A stretch of 64,000 nucleotides of DNA, from the NCBI RefSeq assembly GCF_900156875.1, contig NZ_LT707408.1, forward strand, positions 1,315,395-1,379,394. The letters run 5' to 3'. A program made the translations under genes and the position numbers. Shown here piece after piece: positions 8,066-17,733 of the stretch. A model generated the notes under the pieces. That model did not search any database, had not been told where the DNA came from, and worked only from the letters and a program-made list of their open reading frames with translations. The stretch's first letter is position 1. The number at the start of each line of letters is the position of its first letter. The DNA comes from Robertmurraya dakarensis (GTDB lineage Bacteria; Bacillota; Bacilli; Bacillales; Cytobacillaceae).

Positions 8066-8842
8066 ATGGTTGATTTACTTCCAGAATTTCCAGTCTTTTT
8101 ATTAGTTTTTGTTAGGGTCACTTCATTTTTTATCATGATGCCCCTTTTTTCTTATCGTAACATTCCGACAACACATAAGGCTGGTTTTGGATTATTTCTT
8201 GCTTGGATCATGTTTTATACCATTGATGCTCCGGTCCTTGAAATAAACGGGGAATACCTTTTATTGGTTATGAAAGAAGCGCTCGTGGGATTAATGGTTG
8301 GATTCATTGCTTATTTAATTTTATCAGCTATTCAAATTGCCGGAGGGTTTATCGATTTTCAAATGGGATTTGCAATTGCGAATGTTATTGACCCACAGAC
8401 AGGAGCACAAAGTCCGTTGACGGGTCAATACCTTTATACGATCAGCTTACTTTTTTTGCTTAGTGTAAATGGACATCACTTACTTTTAGACGGAATTTAT
8501 TATAGTTATCAATTTGTGCCATTAGATCAGGCTTGGATACCCTTTGGAGACGAGTCACTAATTTTATTCATAGTCAAATCATTTTCAGCAATGTTTATGA
8601 TTGCGCTCCAGATGTCCTTACCGGTTGTCGCTAGTTTATTTCTTGTTGATGTCGCTTTGGGAATTGTAGCAAGAACAGTACCACAATTAAACGTCTTTGT
8701 AGTCGGCCTGCCATTAAAAATAGGTGTCAGCTTTATCGTCCTTATTGCTGTCATGGCTGTGATGTTTGGAGTGGTCTCACAATTATTCGAATACATGCTT
8801 GTAACAATGAGAAGCCTTATGGATCTTATTGGAGGCTTATAA
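8066..8842 (+). CDS. fliR: Flagellar type III export gate protein FliR
   Basis: 258 residues, about six hydrophobic segments. Conserved blocks include the N-terminal FFIMMPLFSYRNIP, the AGGFIDFQMGFAIANVIDPQ loop and the C-terminal RTVPQLNVFVVGLPLKI motif. It completes the gate with FliP and FliQ. The stop ends one base before the flhB ATG. Confidence 0.95.
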   Translation: MVDLLPEFPVFLLVFVRVTSFFIMMPLFSYRNIPTTHKAGFGLFLAWIMFYTIDAPVLEINGEYLLLVMKEALVGLMVGFIAYLILSAIQIAGGFIDFQMGFAIANVIDPQTGAQSPLTGQYLYTISLLFLLSVNGHHLLLDGIYYSYQFVPLDQAWIPFGDESLILFIVKSFSAMFMIALQMSLPVVASLFLVDVALGIVARTVPQLNVFVVGLPLKIGVSFIVLIAVMAVMFGVVSQLFEYMLVTMRSLMDLIGGL

Positions 8843-9925
8843 ATGAAACTTCTACAATTAGATTTACAGTTCTTTGCTGGAGAAAAAACAGAAAAAGCAA
8901 CACCTAAAAAACGTCAAGATAGCAGGAAAAAAGGACAGGTTGCAAAAAGCCAAGATATCAATACGGCGATTGTGTTATTAGCTGTATTTTTTATTCTGCT
9001 TTTTGCAGGTAAGTACTTTTATAATATTTTATTGTATATTTTTCGTCATGCGTTTGAGGATTATATGCTTATGAACTTAACTGCAAGTAATGTGCAAGTT
9101 ATTTTTTTGGATGTCTTAAAAGAGCTTATATTGGTACTAGCACCAATTATGGCAGTCGCTATGATCGCCGGCATTATTGCAAATTATATGCAGTTTGGCT
9201 TTTTATTTTCGACAGAAGCAATTCAGCCAAAGCTGGAGAAAATCGATCCGATTAAAGGCGCTAAAAGAATATTTTCGGTTCGAGCGATCGTGGAGTTATT
9301 AAAATCGATATTAAAGATAAGTTTTGTAGGTGCAGTTACGTTTTCAGTTTTATGGATTAGGAAAGAAGAGATCCTTATTTTGGCACAAAAAAGCGTAGGA
9401 GCTGGGCTTGCTACAATTGCAAACTTAACCGTACAAATGGGTTTAATTGCTTCGGCGGTATTGATTTTTTTGGCTGTACTAGATTATCTCTATCAGAAGT
9501 ATGATTTTGAAAAAAATATCCGTATGTCAAAACAAGATATAAAGGACGAACACAAAAATATGGAAGGGGACCCCCTCATTAAATCTAAAATCAAACAACG
9601 CCAAAGAGAAATGGCAATGAGACGGATGATGCAAGAGGTTCCCAATGCAGATGTTGTCATTACTAACCCAACTCATTATGCAATAGCCCTTAAGTATGAT
9701 GAAACAAAGTCTGATGCACCCTTTGTTGTGGCAAAAGGGGTCGATTTCGTTGCTCAAAAAATTAAGTATATTGCCAAAGAAAATGAAGTAATACAGGTAG
9801 AGAATCGGCCTTTAGCAAGGGCATTATACAGCCAGACAGAAATTGGCCAAACGATTCCTGAAGAATTTTTTAAAGCAGTAGCTGAAATCCTGGCTTATGT
9901 TTATAAAACAAAAAGAAAAATTTAA
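8843..9925 (+). CDS. flhB: Flagellar export switch protein FlhB
   Basis: 360 residues. The N-terminal FAGEKTEKATPKKRQDSRKK motif, four transmembrane helices (to about residue 220) and a cytoplasmic domain with the autocleavage site N275-P276-T277-H278 are visible. Self-cleavage after the Asn changes export from hook to filament substrates in concert with FliK. No missing residues noted. Immediately follows fliR. Confidence 0.96.
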   Translation: MKLLQLDLQFFAGEKTEKATPKKRQDSRKKGQVAKSQDINTAIVLLAVFFILLFAGKYFYNILLYIFRHAFEDYMLMNLTASNVQVIFLDVLKELILVLAPIMAVAMIAGIIANYMQFGFLFSTEAIQPKLEKIDPIKGAKRIFSVRAIVELLKSILKISFVGAVTFSVLWIRKEEILILAQKSVGAGLATIANLTVQMGLIASAVLIFLAVLDYLYQKYDFEKNIRMSKQDIKDEHKNMEGDPLIKSKIKQRQREMAMRRMMQEVPNADVVITNPTHYAIALKYDETKSDAPFVVAKGVDFVAQKIKYIAKENEVIQVENRPLARALYSQTEIGQTIPEEFFKAVAEILAYVYKTKRKI

Positions 9926-9959
9926 ATGCAATGCTTATAGGAATAGTTGTTCCAAGCTT
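9924..9959 (+). repeat. Junction motif copy 1 (flhB/flhA spacer)
   Basis: AAATGCAATG (9924-9933), then C, TTATAG (9935-9940), a 9-nt gap, and TTCCAAGCTT (9950-9959). The same three blocks in the same order occur in the cheA/cheW spacer at 17215-17241. Function unknown. Confidence 0.45.
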
Positions 9960-9981
9960 TCTATAAATTGGGGGAAAAACG

Positions 9982-12018
9982 ATGCGAGCTAGAGACTTAT
10001 CTGTACTGCTAAGTGTAATTTTAATAGTGGCAATGCTGATCATACCTTTTCCAACTTGGTTGCTCAGTTTGCTCCTAATCGTGAATATTACTTTGGCATT
10101 ACTGATCCTTTTAATATCCATGAATATGAATGAACCGCTTCAATTTTCGATCTTTCCCTCCTTATTATTGCTCGTTACTCTGTTCCGATTGGGACTGAAC
10201 GTTTCGACAACAAGGTCCATTCTTTCTAAAGGAGATGCAGGGACAGTCGTAGAAACGTTTGGATCTTTTGTTGTTGGTGGAAATGTTGTTGTAGGACTTG
10301 TTGTGTTTGTCATTTTGGTTATTATAAATTTTATTGTTATAACAAAAGGTTCAGAACGTGTTTCCGAGGTAGCTGCCCGGTTTACGTTAGATGCCATGCC
10401 CGGGAAGCAAATGAGTATCGATGCTGACTTAAATGCTGGGATGATTTCGGAACATGAAGCGCGTGAACGACGGGAAAAAATTGGCCGTGAAGCTGACTTT
10501 TATGGGGCGATGGATGGTGCGAGTAAATTCGTAAAAGGAGATGCAATAGCCGGAATTATTATCACATTAATTAACCTTATTTTTGGTATTGTTATTGGGG
10601 TAATGCAGTTAGGCCTGCCAATTGGTGATGCGGCTACACAATTTTCTTTGCTAACGGTAGGTGATGGAATTGTCAGTCAGATTCCAGCCCTATTAATTTC
10701 AACTGCAACAGGGATTGTCGTAACAAGAGCCACTTCTGATGGGAACTTAGGAAAGGATATCTCCACCCAATTATTGGCTTATCCAAAAATGCTGTACGTA
10801 ACGGGTGGCACGATCATTTTACTGGGATTATTTACGCCAATTGGCATTTTATTAACACTTCCTGTCGGGGGATTGCTGATTTTTGGCGGCTTTAGGATGT
10901 CAAAGACTCCGGTAGTGGATAAAGAACAGCTTGAGGATTTGGAAGAAGAAGCACAAGCAGATGAAATGAAAAGTCCTGAAAGTGTTGTCAGTCTTTTGAA
11001 TGTTGATCCTATTGAATTTGAGTTTGGGTACGGCCTTATTCCGTTAGCAGATTCAAATCAAGGCGGGGATTTACTTGACCGCATCGTGATGATTAGAAGA
11101 CAGTTAGCGATTGAATTAGGATTAGTGATACCTGTTGTACGAATAAGAGATAATATTCAGCTTCAACCTAATGAATATCGATTAAAAATAAAAGGCAATG
11201 AAATGGCCCGGGGAGAACTGCTGCTCGACCACTACTTAGCGATGAGCCCTGGTGTTGAGGATGAATCGATCGAGGGAATCGATACTGTCGAACCTTCTTT
11301 TGGACTGCCGGCTAAGTGGATTACTGAAGATATGAAAGAACAGGCGGAGATTTTTGGTTATACAGTTGTTGATCCACCATCCGTTGTATCAACACATATC
11401 ACAGAGGTTATTAAGGCGAACGCACATGAATTAATAGGGAGACAAGAAACGAAGCAATTAATTGATCATATTAAAGAGAGCTATCCAATACTGGTAGAGG
11501 AAGTTACACCAAATCCGCTAGCAGTAGGGGAAGTTCAAAAAGTACTTGCGAAGCTGCTGAGAGAAAATGTTTCCGTTCGCAATCTACCAGTTATTTTTGA
11601 AACTTTAGCTGATTATGGAAAAGTTACTTCTGATATGGACTTACTGGCAGAATACGTCCGGCAAGCCTTAGCTAGACAAATTACAAATCAATACAGTTCT
11701 AATGGACAAACATTAAGAGTTGTAACAGTTTCTGGTAAGATTGAAAAAATCATCGCAGATGGAATTCAGGCAACTGAGCATGGAAATTATTTATCGATTG
11801 ATCCTTCGGTCTCACAATCGATTCTTGAAGCTATGGCGGGTCAAATCGAACAGTTATCGCTGATGGAGCAAACTCCGATTGTTTTATGCTCGCCAGCTGT
11901 ACGAATGTATATACGCCAATTGACGGAAAGATACTTTCCGCATGTACCAATCCTTTCTTATAACGAATTAGAGGCCAATGTAGAAGTACAAAGTGTAGGG
12001 GTGGTGAATATTGATTGA
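9982..12018 (+). CDS. flhA: Flagellar export gate protein FlhA
   Basis: 678 residues, the usual family length. Eight N-terminal membrane segments (to about residue 315) contain the FHIPEP-type signature region (FSIFPSLLLLVTLFRLGLNV, then STTRSIL) and the FTLDAMPGKQMSIDADLNAG motif. The rest is the cytoplasmic platform that binds export chaperones. A 56-nt spacer after flhB carries a short motif also found before cheW. Stop overlaps the flhF TTG start. Confidence 0.97.
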   Translation: MRARDLSVLLSVILIVAMLIIPFPTWLLSLLLIVNITLALLILLISMNMNEPLQFSIFPSLLLLVTLFRLGLNVSTTRSILSKGDAGTVVETFGSFVVGGNVVVGLVVFVILVIINFIVITKGSERVSEVAARFTLDAMPGKQMSIDADLNAGMISEHEARERREKIGREADFYGAMDGASKFVKGDAIAGIIITLINLIFGIVIGVMQLGLPIGDAATQFSLLTVGDGIVSQIPALLISTATGIVVTRATSDGNLGKDISTQLLAYPKMLYVTGGTIILLGLFTPIGILLTLPVGGLLIFGGFRMSKTPVVDKEQLEDLEEEAQADEMKSPESVVSLLNVDPIEFEFGYGLIPLADSNQGGDLLDRIVMIRRQLAIELGLVIPVVRIRDNIQLQPNEYRLKIKGNEMARGELLLDHYLAMSPGVEDESIEGIDTVEPSFGLPAKWITEDMKEQAEIFGYTVVDPPSVVSTHITEVIKANAHELIGRQETKQLIDHIKESYPILVEEVTPNPLAVGEVQKVLAKLLRENVSVRNLPVIFETLADYGKVTSDMDLLAEYVRQALARQITNQYSSNGQTLRVVTVSGKIEKIIADGIQATEHGNYLSIDPSVSQSILEAMAGQIEQLSLMEQTPIVLCSPAVRMYIRQLTERYFPHVPILSYNELEANVEVQSVGVVNID

Positions 12019-13178
12019 AGATAAAAAAATATGTCGCTCCCTCTATGCCGGAAGCGATGAAGTTAATCCGCGGTGAATTAGGAAATGATGCAGTTATTTT
12101 AAATTCAAAGATTATTTATACAGGTGGCATTCTTGGCTTTTTTCGAAAGAAAAATATCGAGGTAATTGCTGCAGTTGATGGAATTGCAAAATTGGAACCT
12201 AAAATGAAAGAAGAACCAAAGAAGAAGCAAAACCTCCCTCCAATAAAAGAAGTGGTACCAGAAAGCAGCATACAAGAGATAACAAATAGCAAAGAGAAAT
12301 CACCTAATGAAATTAAGAGTGAACTGCAAGAGATGAAACGAATGATTGCAGGGTTGTCCTCGGCGAATCAAGGCTTAGTTCCTTATCCTGAGCCGATTGA
12401 GAGGGTTAACCACATGTTAATAGAACAAGAAATCGATGGAGAGCTAAGAGAAAAGCTTTCAGCTTCTTTATTAGAAAAATGGTACCTAGAAGGATCGAAT
12501 TCTTCAGACCAGGAAGTACTTTCGTGGTGCAAAGACTTTATGGTTTCAAGTATCTCCAATTTAAAATTTGGAGAAATTACTTTTTCTAAAAAATACGTCA
12601 ATGTTGTGGGTCCAACAGGTGTCGGAAAAACAACAACGCTAGCAAAAATTGCTGCGGACTGTATTTTAAAATTTAATAAAAAAGTGGCGTTTATTACGAC
12701 TGACACTTACCGAATCGCTGCAATTGAACAGCTTAAGACATATGCAAAAATACTATCCATTCCATTAGAGGTTTGCTATGATTTAGCAGATTTTCAAAAG
12801 GCATGTGAAAAGTTCTCTGCAATGGATGTAGTACTGATTGATACTGCAGGGAGAAATTTTCGAAATCGGCAGTATGTTGAAGACTTAAGAAAAGTGGTCG
12901 ATTATAACCGAGAGATGGAGACTTTCTTAGTGTTGTCATTAGCAGCAAAGCAAAAAGACATGGAAGAAATTTATCAACAATTTTCGCAAATTGCTATAGA
13001 CCAATTTATTTTCACAAAAATAGATGAAACGTCTAATTATGGTTCTATGTATAATATGATCAATAAATATCAAATAGGAGCTGCATATATTACAAACGGG
13101 CAAGATGTCCCTGATGATAGAATTGCTGCTTCAGCTGAAAAAATTGTGAATTTAGTTCTCGGGGTTGAAAAACTATGA
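12015..13178 (+). CDS. flhF: SRP-type GTPase FlhF
   Basis: 387 residues from a TTG start overlapping the flhA stop; GGGGTGG lies about 9 nt upstream. The N-terminal part (MKIKKYVAPSMPEAMKLIRG) is the FlhF-specific region, followed by a charged linker (about 60-115) and the NG GTPase domain with P-loop GPTGVGKTT at 199-207, TTDTYRIAAIEQL and a DTAGRN G3 motif. FlhF sets the number or placement of flagella and pairs with FlhG. Confidence 0.95.
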   Translation: MKIKKYVAPSMPEAMKLIRGELGNDAVILNSKIIYTGGILGFFRKKNIEVIAAVDGIAKLEPKMKEEPKKKQNLPPIKEVVPESSIQEITNSKEKSPNEIKSELQEMKRMIAGLSSANQGLVPYPEPIERVNHMLIEQEIDGELREKLSASLLEKWYLEGSNSSDQEVLSWCKDFMVSSISNLKFGEITFSKKYVNVVGPTGVGKTTTLAKIAADCILKFNKKVAFITTDTYRIAAIEQLKTYAKILSIPLEVCYDLADFQKACEKFSAMDVVLIDTAGRNFRNRQYVEDLRKVVDYNREMETFLVLSLAAKQKDMEEIYQQFSQIAIDQFIFTKIDETSNYGSMYNMINKYQIGAAYITNGQDVPDDRIAASAEKIVNLVLGVEKL

Positions 13179-14041
13179 AAGACCAAGCTGAGGCGTTAAG
13201 AAAAAGGCTGCAAATAAAATCTAATCGTCAAAACTCAAAGTCAATTGCAGTTGTGAGTGGTAAAGGCGGAGTGGGGAAATCGAATTTTTCTTTAAATTTT
13301 GCTATTTCTTTGTCTAAGCGGGGACATAAAGTGCTGCTGTTTGATATGGATATCGGTATGGGAAATATCGATATTCTTTTAGGAAATCAAGCGAAGTGTT
13401 CAATCTCTGACTTTTTTGATGGAAAGGAAACACTCAGTAACCTTATTAGTGAGGGGCCTGAACAGCTCCACTATATTGCAGGCGGATCAGGCCTGGAACG
13501 TTTGATAACAATAGATGATGATACGTTCAGCAGCTTTTCTGACGAGCTTTCATCCATCATGGATAACTACCAATATATTATATTTGATATGGGAGCGGGA
13601 GTTACGAAAGAATCACTTTCCTTCATTTTATCTGTAGATGAAATTATCGTTGTAACGACCCCAGAACCAACCTCTATCACGGATGCTTATTCTATGATGA
13701 AGCATATTCATATTCAAAATCAGGATATCCCTTTTTTGATCGTCGTAAATCGGGTCCTGGATGATCGAGATGGGATAAATACTTATAAACGATTAAAAGA
13801 AGTTTCCAAAAGGTTTCTAGGAAGAGATCTTAACGCATTAGGAGTGATCCCTGATGATCGGTCAATCCTAAAAGCCGTAACCTCACAAACTCCTTTTATT
13901 TTGAAGGATGTACGTTCAGATGCTTCAAAAGCAATAATTAGAATAACAGAACGGTACGAAACCCAGCTATTAAAGGAAATGCCAGCCACTAACGCTTTTC
14001 ATTTTGTTACAAAGTTAAAGCGATTTCTGTTTGAAAGGTAG
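13175..14041 (+). CDS. flhG: MinD-like ATPase FlhG (YlxH)
   Basis: 288 residues, ParA/MinD family. The deviant Walker A KGGVGKS is at residues 30-36; the DMDIGMGNIDILLG segment and the DMGAGV motif follow. An N-terminal helix before the P-loop (DQAEALRKRLQ) matches the FlhF-activating region. FlhG stimulates FlhF GTPase and supports ordered C-ring assembly. ATG overlaps the flhF stop by 4 bp. Confidence 0.94.
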   Translation: MKDQAEALRKRLQIKSNRQNSKSIAVVSGKGGVGKSNFSLNFAISLSKRGHKVLLFDMDIGMGNIDILLGNQAKCSISDFFDGKETLSNLISEGPEQLHYIAGGSGLERLITIDDDTFSSFSDELSSIMDNYQYIIFDMGAGVTKESLSFILSVDEIIVVTTPEPTSITDAYSMMKHIHIQNQDIPFLIVVNRVLDDRDGINTYKRLKEVSKRFLGRDLNALGVIPDDRSILKAVTSQTPFILKDVRSDASKAIIRITERYETQLLKEMPATNAFHFVTKLKRFLFER

Positions 14042-14049
14042 TGCTTTAG

Positions 14050-15132
14050 ATGGAAAGGATTAAAGTACTAATCGTTGATGATTCCGCATTTATGAGAAAG
14101 CTTTTACACGACTTCCTGTCAGAAAATCAATCAATCGAAGTCATTGGTACAGCAAGAAATGGGGAAGATGCTATCAAGAAAATCCAAGAATTAAAACCTG
14201 ATGTTGTTACAATGGATATTGAAATGCCTATATTAAATGGATTAGAAGCTCTGCGATACATCATGAGAACCACCCCATTACCTATCGTGATGTTGTCTAG
14301 TACAACTCAAAATGGTGCAGAGAATACCATATTAGCATGTTCATACGGCGCCGTGGACTTTGTAGCGAAGCCATCAGGTGCTATTTCTTTGGATCTTCAT
14401 AAGATAAAAGAAGAACTTATTCAAAAAGTCATTTCAGCGAGCAAGGTAAAAATGCATCAGTTAATGATAAATAACTATGCAAAAAGCACTACTAATGTAA
14501 CGGCGAATTATAGTAAAATAGAACGAGAGAGGCCGATAGATGTAACAGGGAATTCCTCTGCAAAAAAAATAGTTTGTATTGGAACCTCGACTGGAGGACC
14601 TAGGGCTCTGCAGCAGGTTATCGGAAAGCTGCCTAAAGATTTTAATGCGCCTGTACTAGTCGTACAGCATATGCCAGCTGGTTTTACTAAAAGTCTTGCA
14701 AACAGATTGAACTCTATTTCTGACGTGAATGTTAAAGAAGCGGTGGATGGCGAGACGGTCAATAAAGGAACCGTTTATATTGCACCAGGGGGCATGCATT
14801 TGAAAATAAAGGAATTAGGGACAAACTTAACGATTCAACTTGACGCTACGACTCCTCCTAGAAATGGTCATAGACCCTCTGTGGATGTCATGTTTGAGTC
14901 TATTAGCAGATTGAGAGATTATCAAAAGATAGCAGTAATCATGACTGGGATGGGGATGGATGGTACAAAAGGACTTCAAGAGTTAAAAAAATGCGGACCT
15001 GTAACGGCTATTGCAGAATCGCAAGAAACATCCATTGTTTATGGGATGCCAAAAGCAGCCGTTGCAACAAAGCTGGTAGATGAAGTTCAAAATGTCGAAA
15101 ACATTGCAGAAACAATCTTGAAATATGTTTAG
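14050..15132 (+). CDS. cheB: Protein-glutamate methylesterase CheB
   Basis: 360 residues. An N-terminal receiver domain with phospho-site D56 (VTMDIEMP) is joined by a linker (about 120-170) to the esterase/deamidase domain carrying the catalytic Ser in GTSTGGP, His in QHMPAGFT and Asp in MTGMGMDGTKG. It removes methyl groups from chemoreceptors during adaptation. Sits 8 nt after flhG, as in the B. subtilis order. Confidence 0.96.
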   Translation: MERIKVLIVDDSAFMRKLLHDFLSENQSIEVIGTARNGEDAIKKIQELKPDVVTMDIEMPILNGLEALRYIMRTTPLPIVMLSSTTQNGAENTILACSYGAVDFVAKPSGAISLDLHKIKEELIQKVISASKVKMHQLMINNYAKSTTNVTANYSKIERERPIDVTGNSSAKKIVCIGTSTGGPRALQQVIGKLPKDFNAPVLVVQHMPAGFTKSLANRLNSISDVNVKEAVDGETVNKGTVYIAPGGMHLKIKELGTNLTIQLDATTPPRNGHRPSVDVMFESISRLRDYQKIAVIMTGMGMDGTKGLQELKKCGPVTAIAESQETSIVYGMPKAAVATKLVDEVQNVENIAETILKYV

Positions 15133-15149
15133 CCGAAGGAGGCAGAAAC

Positions 15150-17204
15150 ATGGATGTGAACCAATATTTAGAGGTTTTTATTGAAGAAAGTAAGGAACAT
15201 TTGCAAAGCTGTAATGAGCGCTTGCTGGATCTCGAGAAAAATCCAGAAGATATGAGTATTGTAAATGACATTTTTCGTTCTGCACATACTTTAAAAGGGA
15301 TGTCAGCAACAATGGGGTATGAGGACTTAGCAAGTTTAACTCATCAAATGGAAAATGTCCTAGATGCGATTCGAAATAATAAGCTTCATGTAACACCTGA
15401 TTTACTTGATATTGTTTTCTTAGCTGTAGATGATTTAGAAGCCATGGTATTATCAATTGCTGATGGCGGTGATGGGAAACGAGATGTTTCTGAAGTTGTA
15501 TCGAAGCTGAAACAAATTGAAAAAGGTGAAACCACTGCTCAATTGTCTTCAAAGGCTGAAGTGGCAGCTGCTGTTGCTGAAGTGGATCTAGGGACAATAA
15601 TTACCTCGAAAATTGAGTATGACGAGTTTGAATCTACCGTCATACAACAGTCAAAGGAACAAGGGTTTGAAGTGTTTGAAATTACGGTTTCGTTAAGAGA
15701 AGACTGCTTGCTCAAAGCTGCACGAGTATATATGGTTTTTGAAGTACTTGAAAAAATTGGTGAAGTCATTAAGTCCAATCCGCCAGTTGATCAGCTTGAA
15801 GAAGAACAGTTTGATCAAGAGTTTACTGTGACCATTGTTTCAAAAGATCAACTTGATGATATTAAGTTGAAGGTTATGAAAGTATCGGAAGTGGACTCAG
15901 TTGAAATCCATCCTGTTATATTAGAGATTGATCGGGAAAGTCAAGTTTCGTCTGGTACCTTAGTAGAAGAAGAACCTAAAAAAGGTCAAAAAGAGGATAC
16001 ATATCTTCCTGAACAAACACAGAAAAAGAAACAAGCGTCACCAGCTAAACAACAAGTGAATAAGACGATTCGGGTGAATATTGAAAGATTGGATATTTTA
16101 CTAAACTTATTCGAAGAGCTCGTTATTGATCGTGGCAGACTAGAGCAAATCTCCAATGAGTTGAAAAATCAAGAACTTCATGAAACTGTTGAAAAAATGT
16201 CAAGGATTACAGGAGATTTACAAAATATTATCTTAAATATGCGAATGGTTCCTGTCGAAACTGTTTTTAATCGTTTCCCTAGAATGGTTAGACAACTTGC
16301 TCGCGATCTTGGTAAAAAGATTAATCTAGAAATTATAGGTGCTGACACAGAACTGGATAGAACCGTCATAGATGAAATAGGGGATCCTCTTGTACACCTC
16401 ATCCGAAATGCTCTTGACCATGGTGTAGAAACCCCTGAAGTAAGAAAGGCAAATGGCAAGAGTGAAGAAGGAACAGTTGTCTTAAAGGCTTACCACAGTG
16501 GGAATCATGTGTTCATTGAAATCGAAGATGACGGCGCTGGAATAAATAAAGATAAGGTATTAACGAAAGCGCTTAAGAATGGAATCGTTAATGAACAAAC
16601 AGCTGCTGCTCTTACGGATAAGGAAGTATACGAACTAATTTTAGCCTCTGGTTTTTCCACAGCTGAAAAAATATCTGACATTTCCGGCCGCGGTGTAGGT
16701 CTGGATGTTGTAAAAAATACAATCGAATCTTTGGGTGGTTCGGTGACCATAGATTCTAAATTAGGGAAAGGTTCCATTTTTTCTATTCAATTGCCACTAA
16801 CGCTATCCATTATTTCCGTCATGCTGGTAGAAATAGAAAAGGAAAAATTTGCTATACCCCTTTCATCTATTATTGAAACAGCTATCGTCAAAAAGGAAGA
16901 TATCTTAAATGCACATAACCAAAGAGTCATTGATTTTAGAGGTAAAGTAGTACCATTGTTATTCTTAAAAGATATTTTTGAAGTTCCATGCCAAGAAACA
17001 GAGGACCATTTCTATTCAGTGGTGATTGTAAGAAAAGGGGATAAAATGGCTGGATTAGTAGTTGATTCATTTATTGGTCAACAGGAGGTTGTACTGAAGT
17101 CTCTTGGTAACTATTTAACAAATGTATTTGCTATTTCGGGTGCTACCATTCTTGGTGATGGCCAAGTCGCTCTGATTGTTGATTGCAATGCTTTGATTAA
17201 GTAG
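15150..17204 (+). CDS. cheA: Chemotaxis histidine kinase CheA
   Basis: 684 residues. Domains in order: Hpt (phospho-His H46 in RSAHTLKGMSATMG), CheY/CheB-binding P2 (about 145-240), an acidic/basic linker, dimerisation domain (about 300-370), HATPase (N box HLIRNALDHGVETP, G boxes DDGAGI and GRGVGLDVV) and a CheW-like regulatory domain (about 545-680). It phosphorylates CheY and CheB in receptor arrays. Confidence 0.97.
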   Translation: MDVNQYLEVFIEESKEHLQSCNERLLDLEKNPEDMSIVNDIFRSAHTLKGMSATMGYEDLASLTHQMENVLDAIRNNKLHVTPDLLDIVFLAVDDLEAMVLSIADGGDGKRDVSEVVSKLKQIEKGETTAQLSSKAEVAAAVAEVDLGTIITSKIEYDEFESTVIQQSKEQGFEVFEITVSLREDCLLKAARVYMVFEVLEKIGEVIKSNPPVDQLEEEQFDQEFTVTIVSKDQLDDIKLKVMKVSEVDSVEIHPVILEIDRESQVSSGTLVEEEPKKGQKEDTYLPEQTQKKKQASPAKQQVNKTIRVNIERLDILLNLFEELVIDRGRLEQISNELKNQELHETVEKMSRITGDLQNIILNMRMVPVETVFNRFPRMVRQLARDLGKKINLEIIGADTELDRTVIDEIGDPLVHLIRNALDHGVETPEVRKANGKSEEGTVVLKAYHSGNHVFIEIEDDGAGINKDKVLTKALKNGIVNEQTAAALTDKEVYELILASGFSTAEKISDISGRGVGLDVVKNTIESLGGSVTIDSKLGKGSIFSIQLPLTLSIISVMLVEIEKEKFAIPLSSIIETAIVKKEDILNAHNQRVIDFRGKVVPLLFLKDIFEVPCQETEDHFYSVVIVRKGDKMAGLVVDSFIGQQEVVLKSLGNYLTNVFAISGATILGDGQVALIVDCNALIK

Positions 17205-17214
17205 CAGTATAGAA

Positions 17215-17241
17215 AAATGCAATGTTATAGATTCCAAGCTT
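17215..17241 (+). repeat. Junction motif copy 2 (cheA/cheW spacer)
   Basis: AAATGCAATG (17215-17224) runs directly into TTATAG (17225-17230), then one A and TTCCAAGCTT (17232-17241). It parallels 9924-9959 in the flhB/flhA spacer, with shorter gaps between blocks. Confidence 0.45.
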
Positions 17242-17258
17242 AGGTAGGAGTGGTCATT

Positions 17259-17729
17259 ATGACAGAGACTTTAACTGACGATATGAAGTTAATTGTTTTT
17301 CAGTTAAAAGAAAAAGAATACGCTATTCCAGTTCATCAGGTCAACTCAATTGAAAAAGTATTGCATATTACGAGAGTGCCCGGTGTAGCTCCATATGTTA
17401 AAGGGGTCATCAATTTAAGGGGTGTTGTCACCCCGATCATAGATTTGCGCAGGCGTTTTGACCTTGAAGAAGAGCCGTATACAGATAGTACAAGAGTAAT
17501 TATAGCGGGCTTCGATGATCTAGAAGTAGGTTTGATTGTTGATACAGCTAATGATGTTATTGATGTGAATGTGAATTCGATCGAACCGCAGCCAGATGTA
17601 GTTGGTGTAAAGGAAGCAGAGTATATAAGTGGTGTTGTTAAATTAGATAGAAGACTTCTTATCTTGCTTGACTTAAAGAAAGTATTGAATCCCCATGAGT
17701 TAAAAGTGAATTATGGAAATGAAGGATGA
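17259..17729 (+). CDS. cheW: Chemotaxis coupling protein CheW
   Basis: 156 residues. Typical CheW fold with FQLKEKEYAIPVHQVNSIEK, VKGVINLRGVVTPIIDLRRR and a C-terminal LDRRLLILLDLKKVL. It links receptors to CheA. The in-frame GTG at 17250 falls within the SD; AGGAG (17246-17250) gives an 8-nt spacing to ATG 17259, so the latter is chosen. Confidence 0.95.
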   Translation: MTETLTDDMKLIVFQLKEKEYAIPVHQVNSIEKVLHITRVPGVAPYVKGVINLRGVVTPIIDLRRRFDLEEEPYTDSTRVIIAGFDDLEVGLIVDTANDVIDVNVNSIEPQPDVVGVKEAEYISGVVKLDRRLLILLDLKKVLNPHELKVNYGNEG

Positions 17730-17733
17730 TCCT

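Noticed and set aside
15178-15597. Open frame of 139 codons on the minus strand
   Set aside because: Lies wholly inside cheA, is Gln/Leu/His-rich low complexity and has no SD; it is a shadow of the sense gene.
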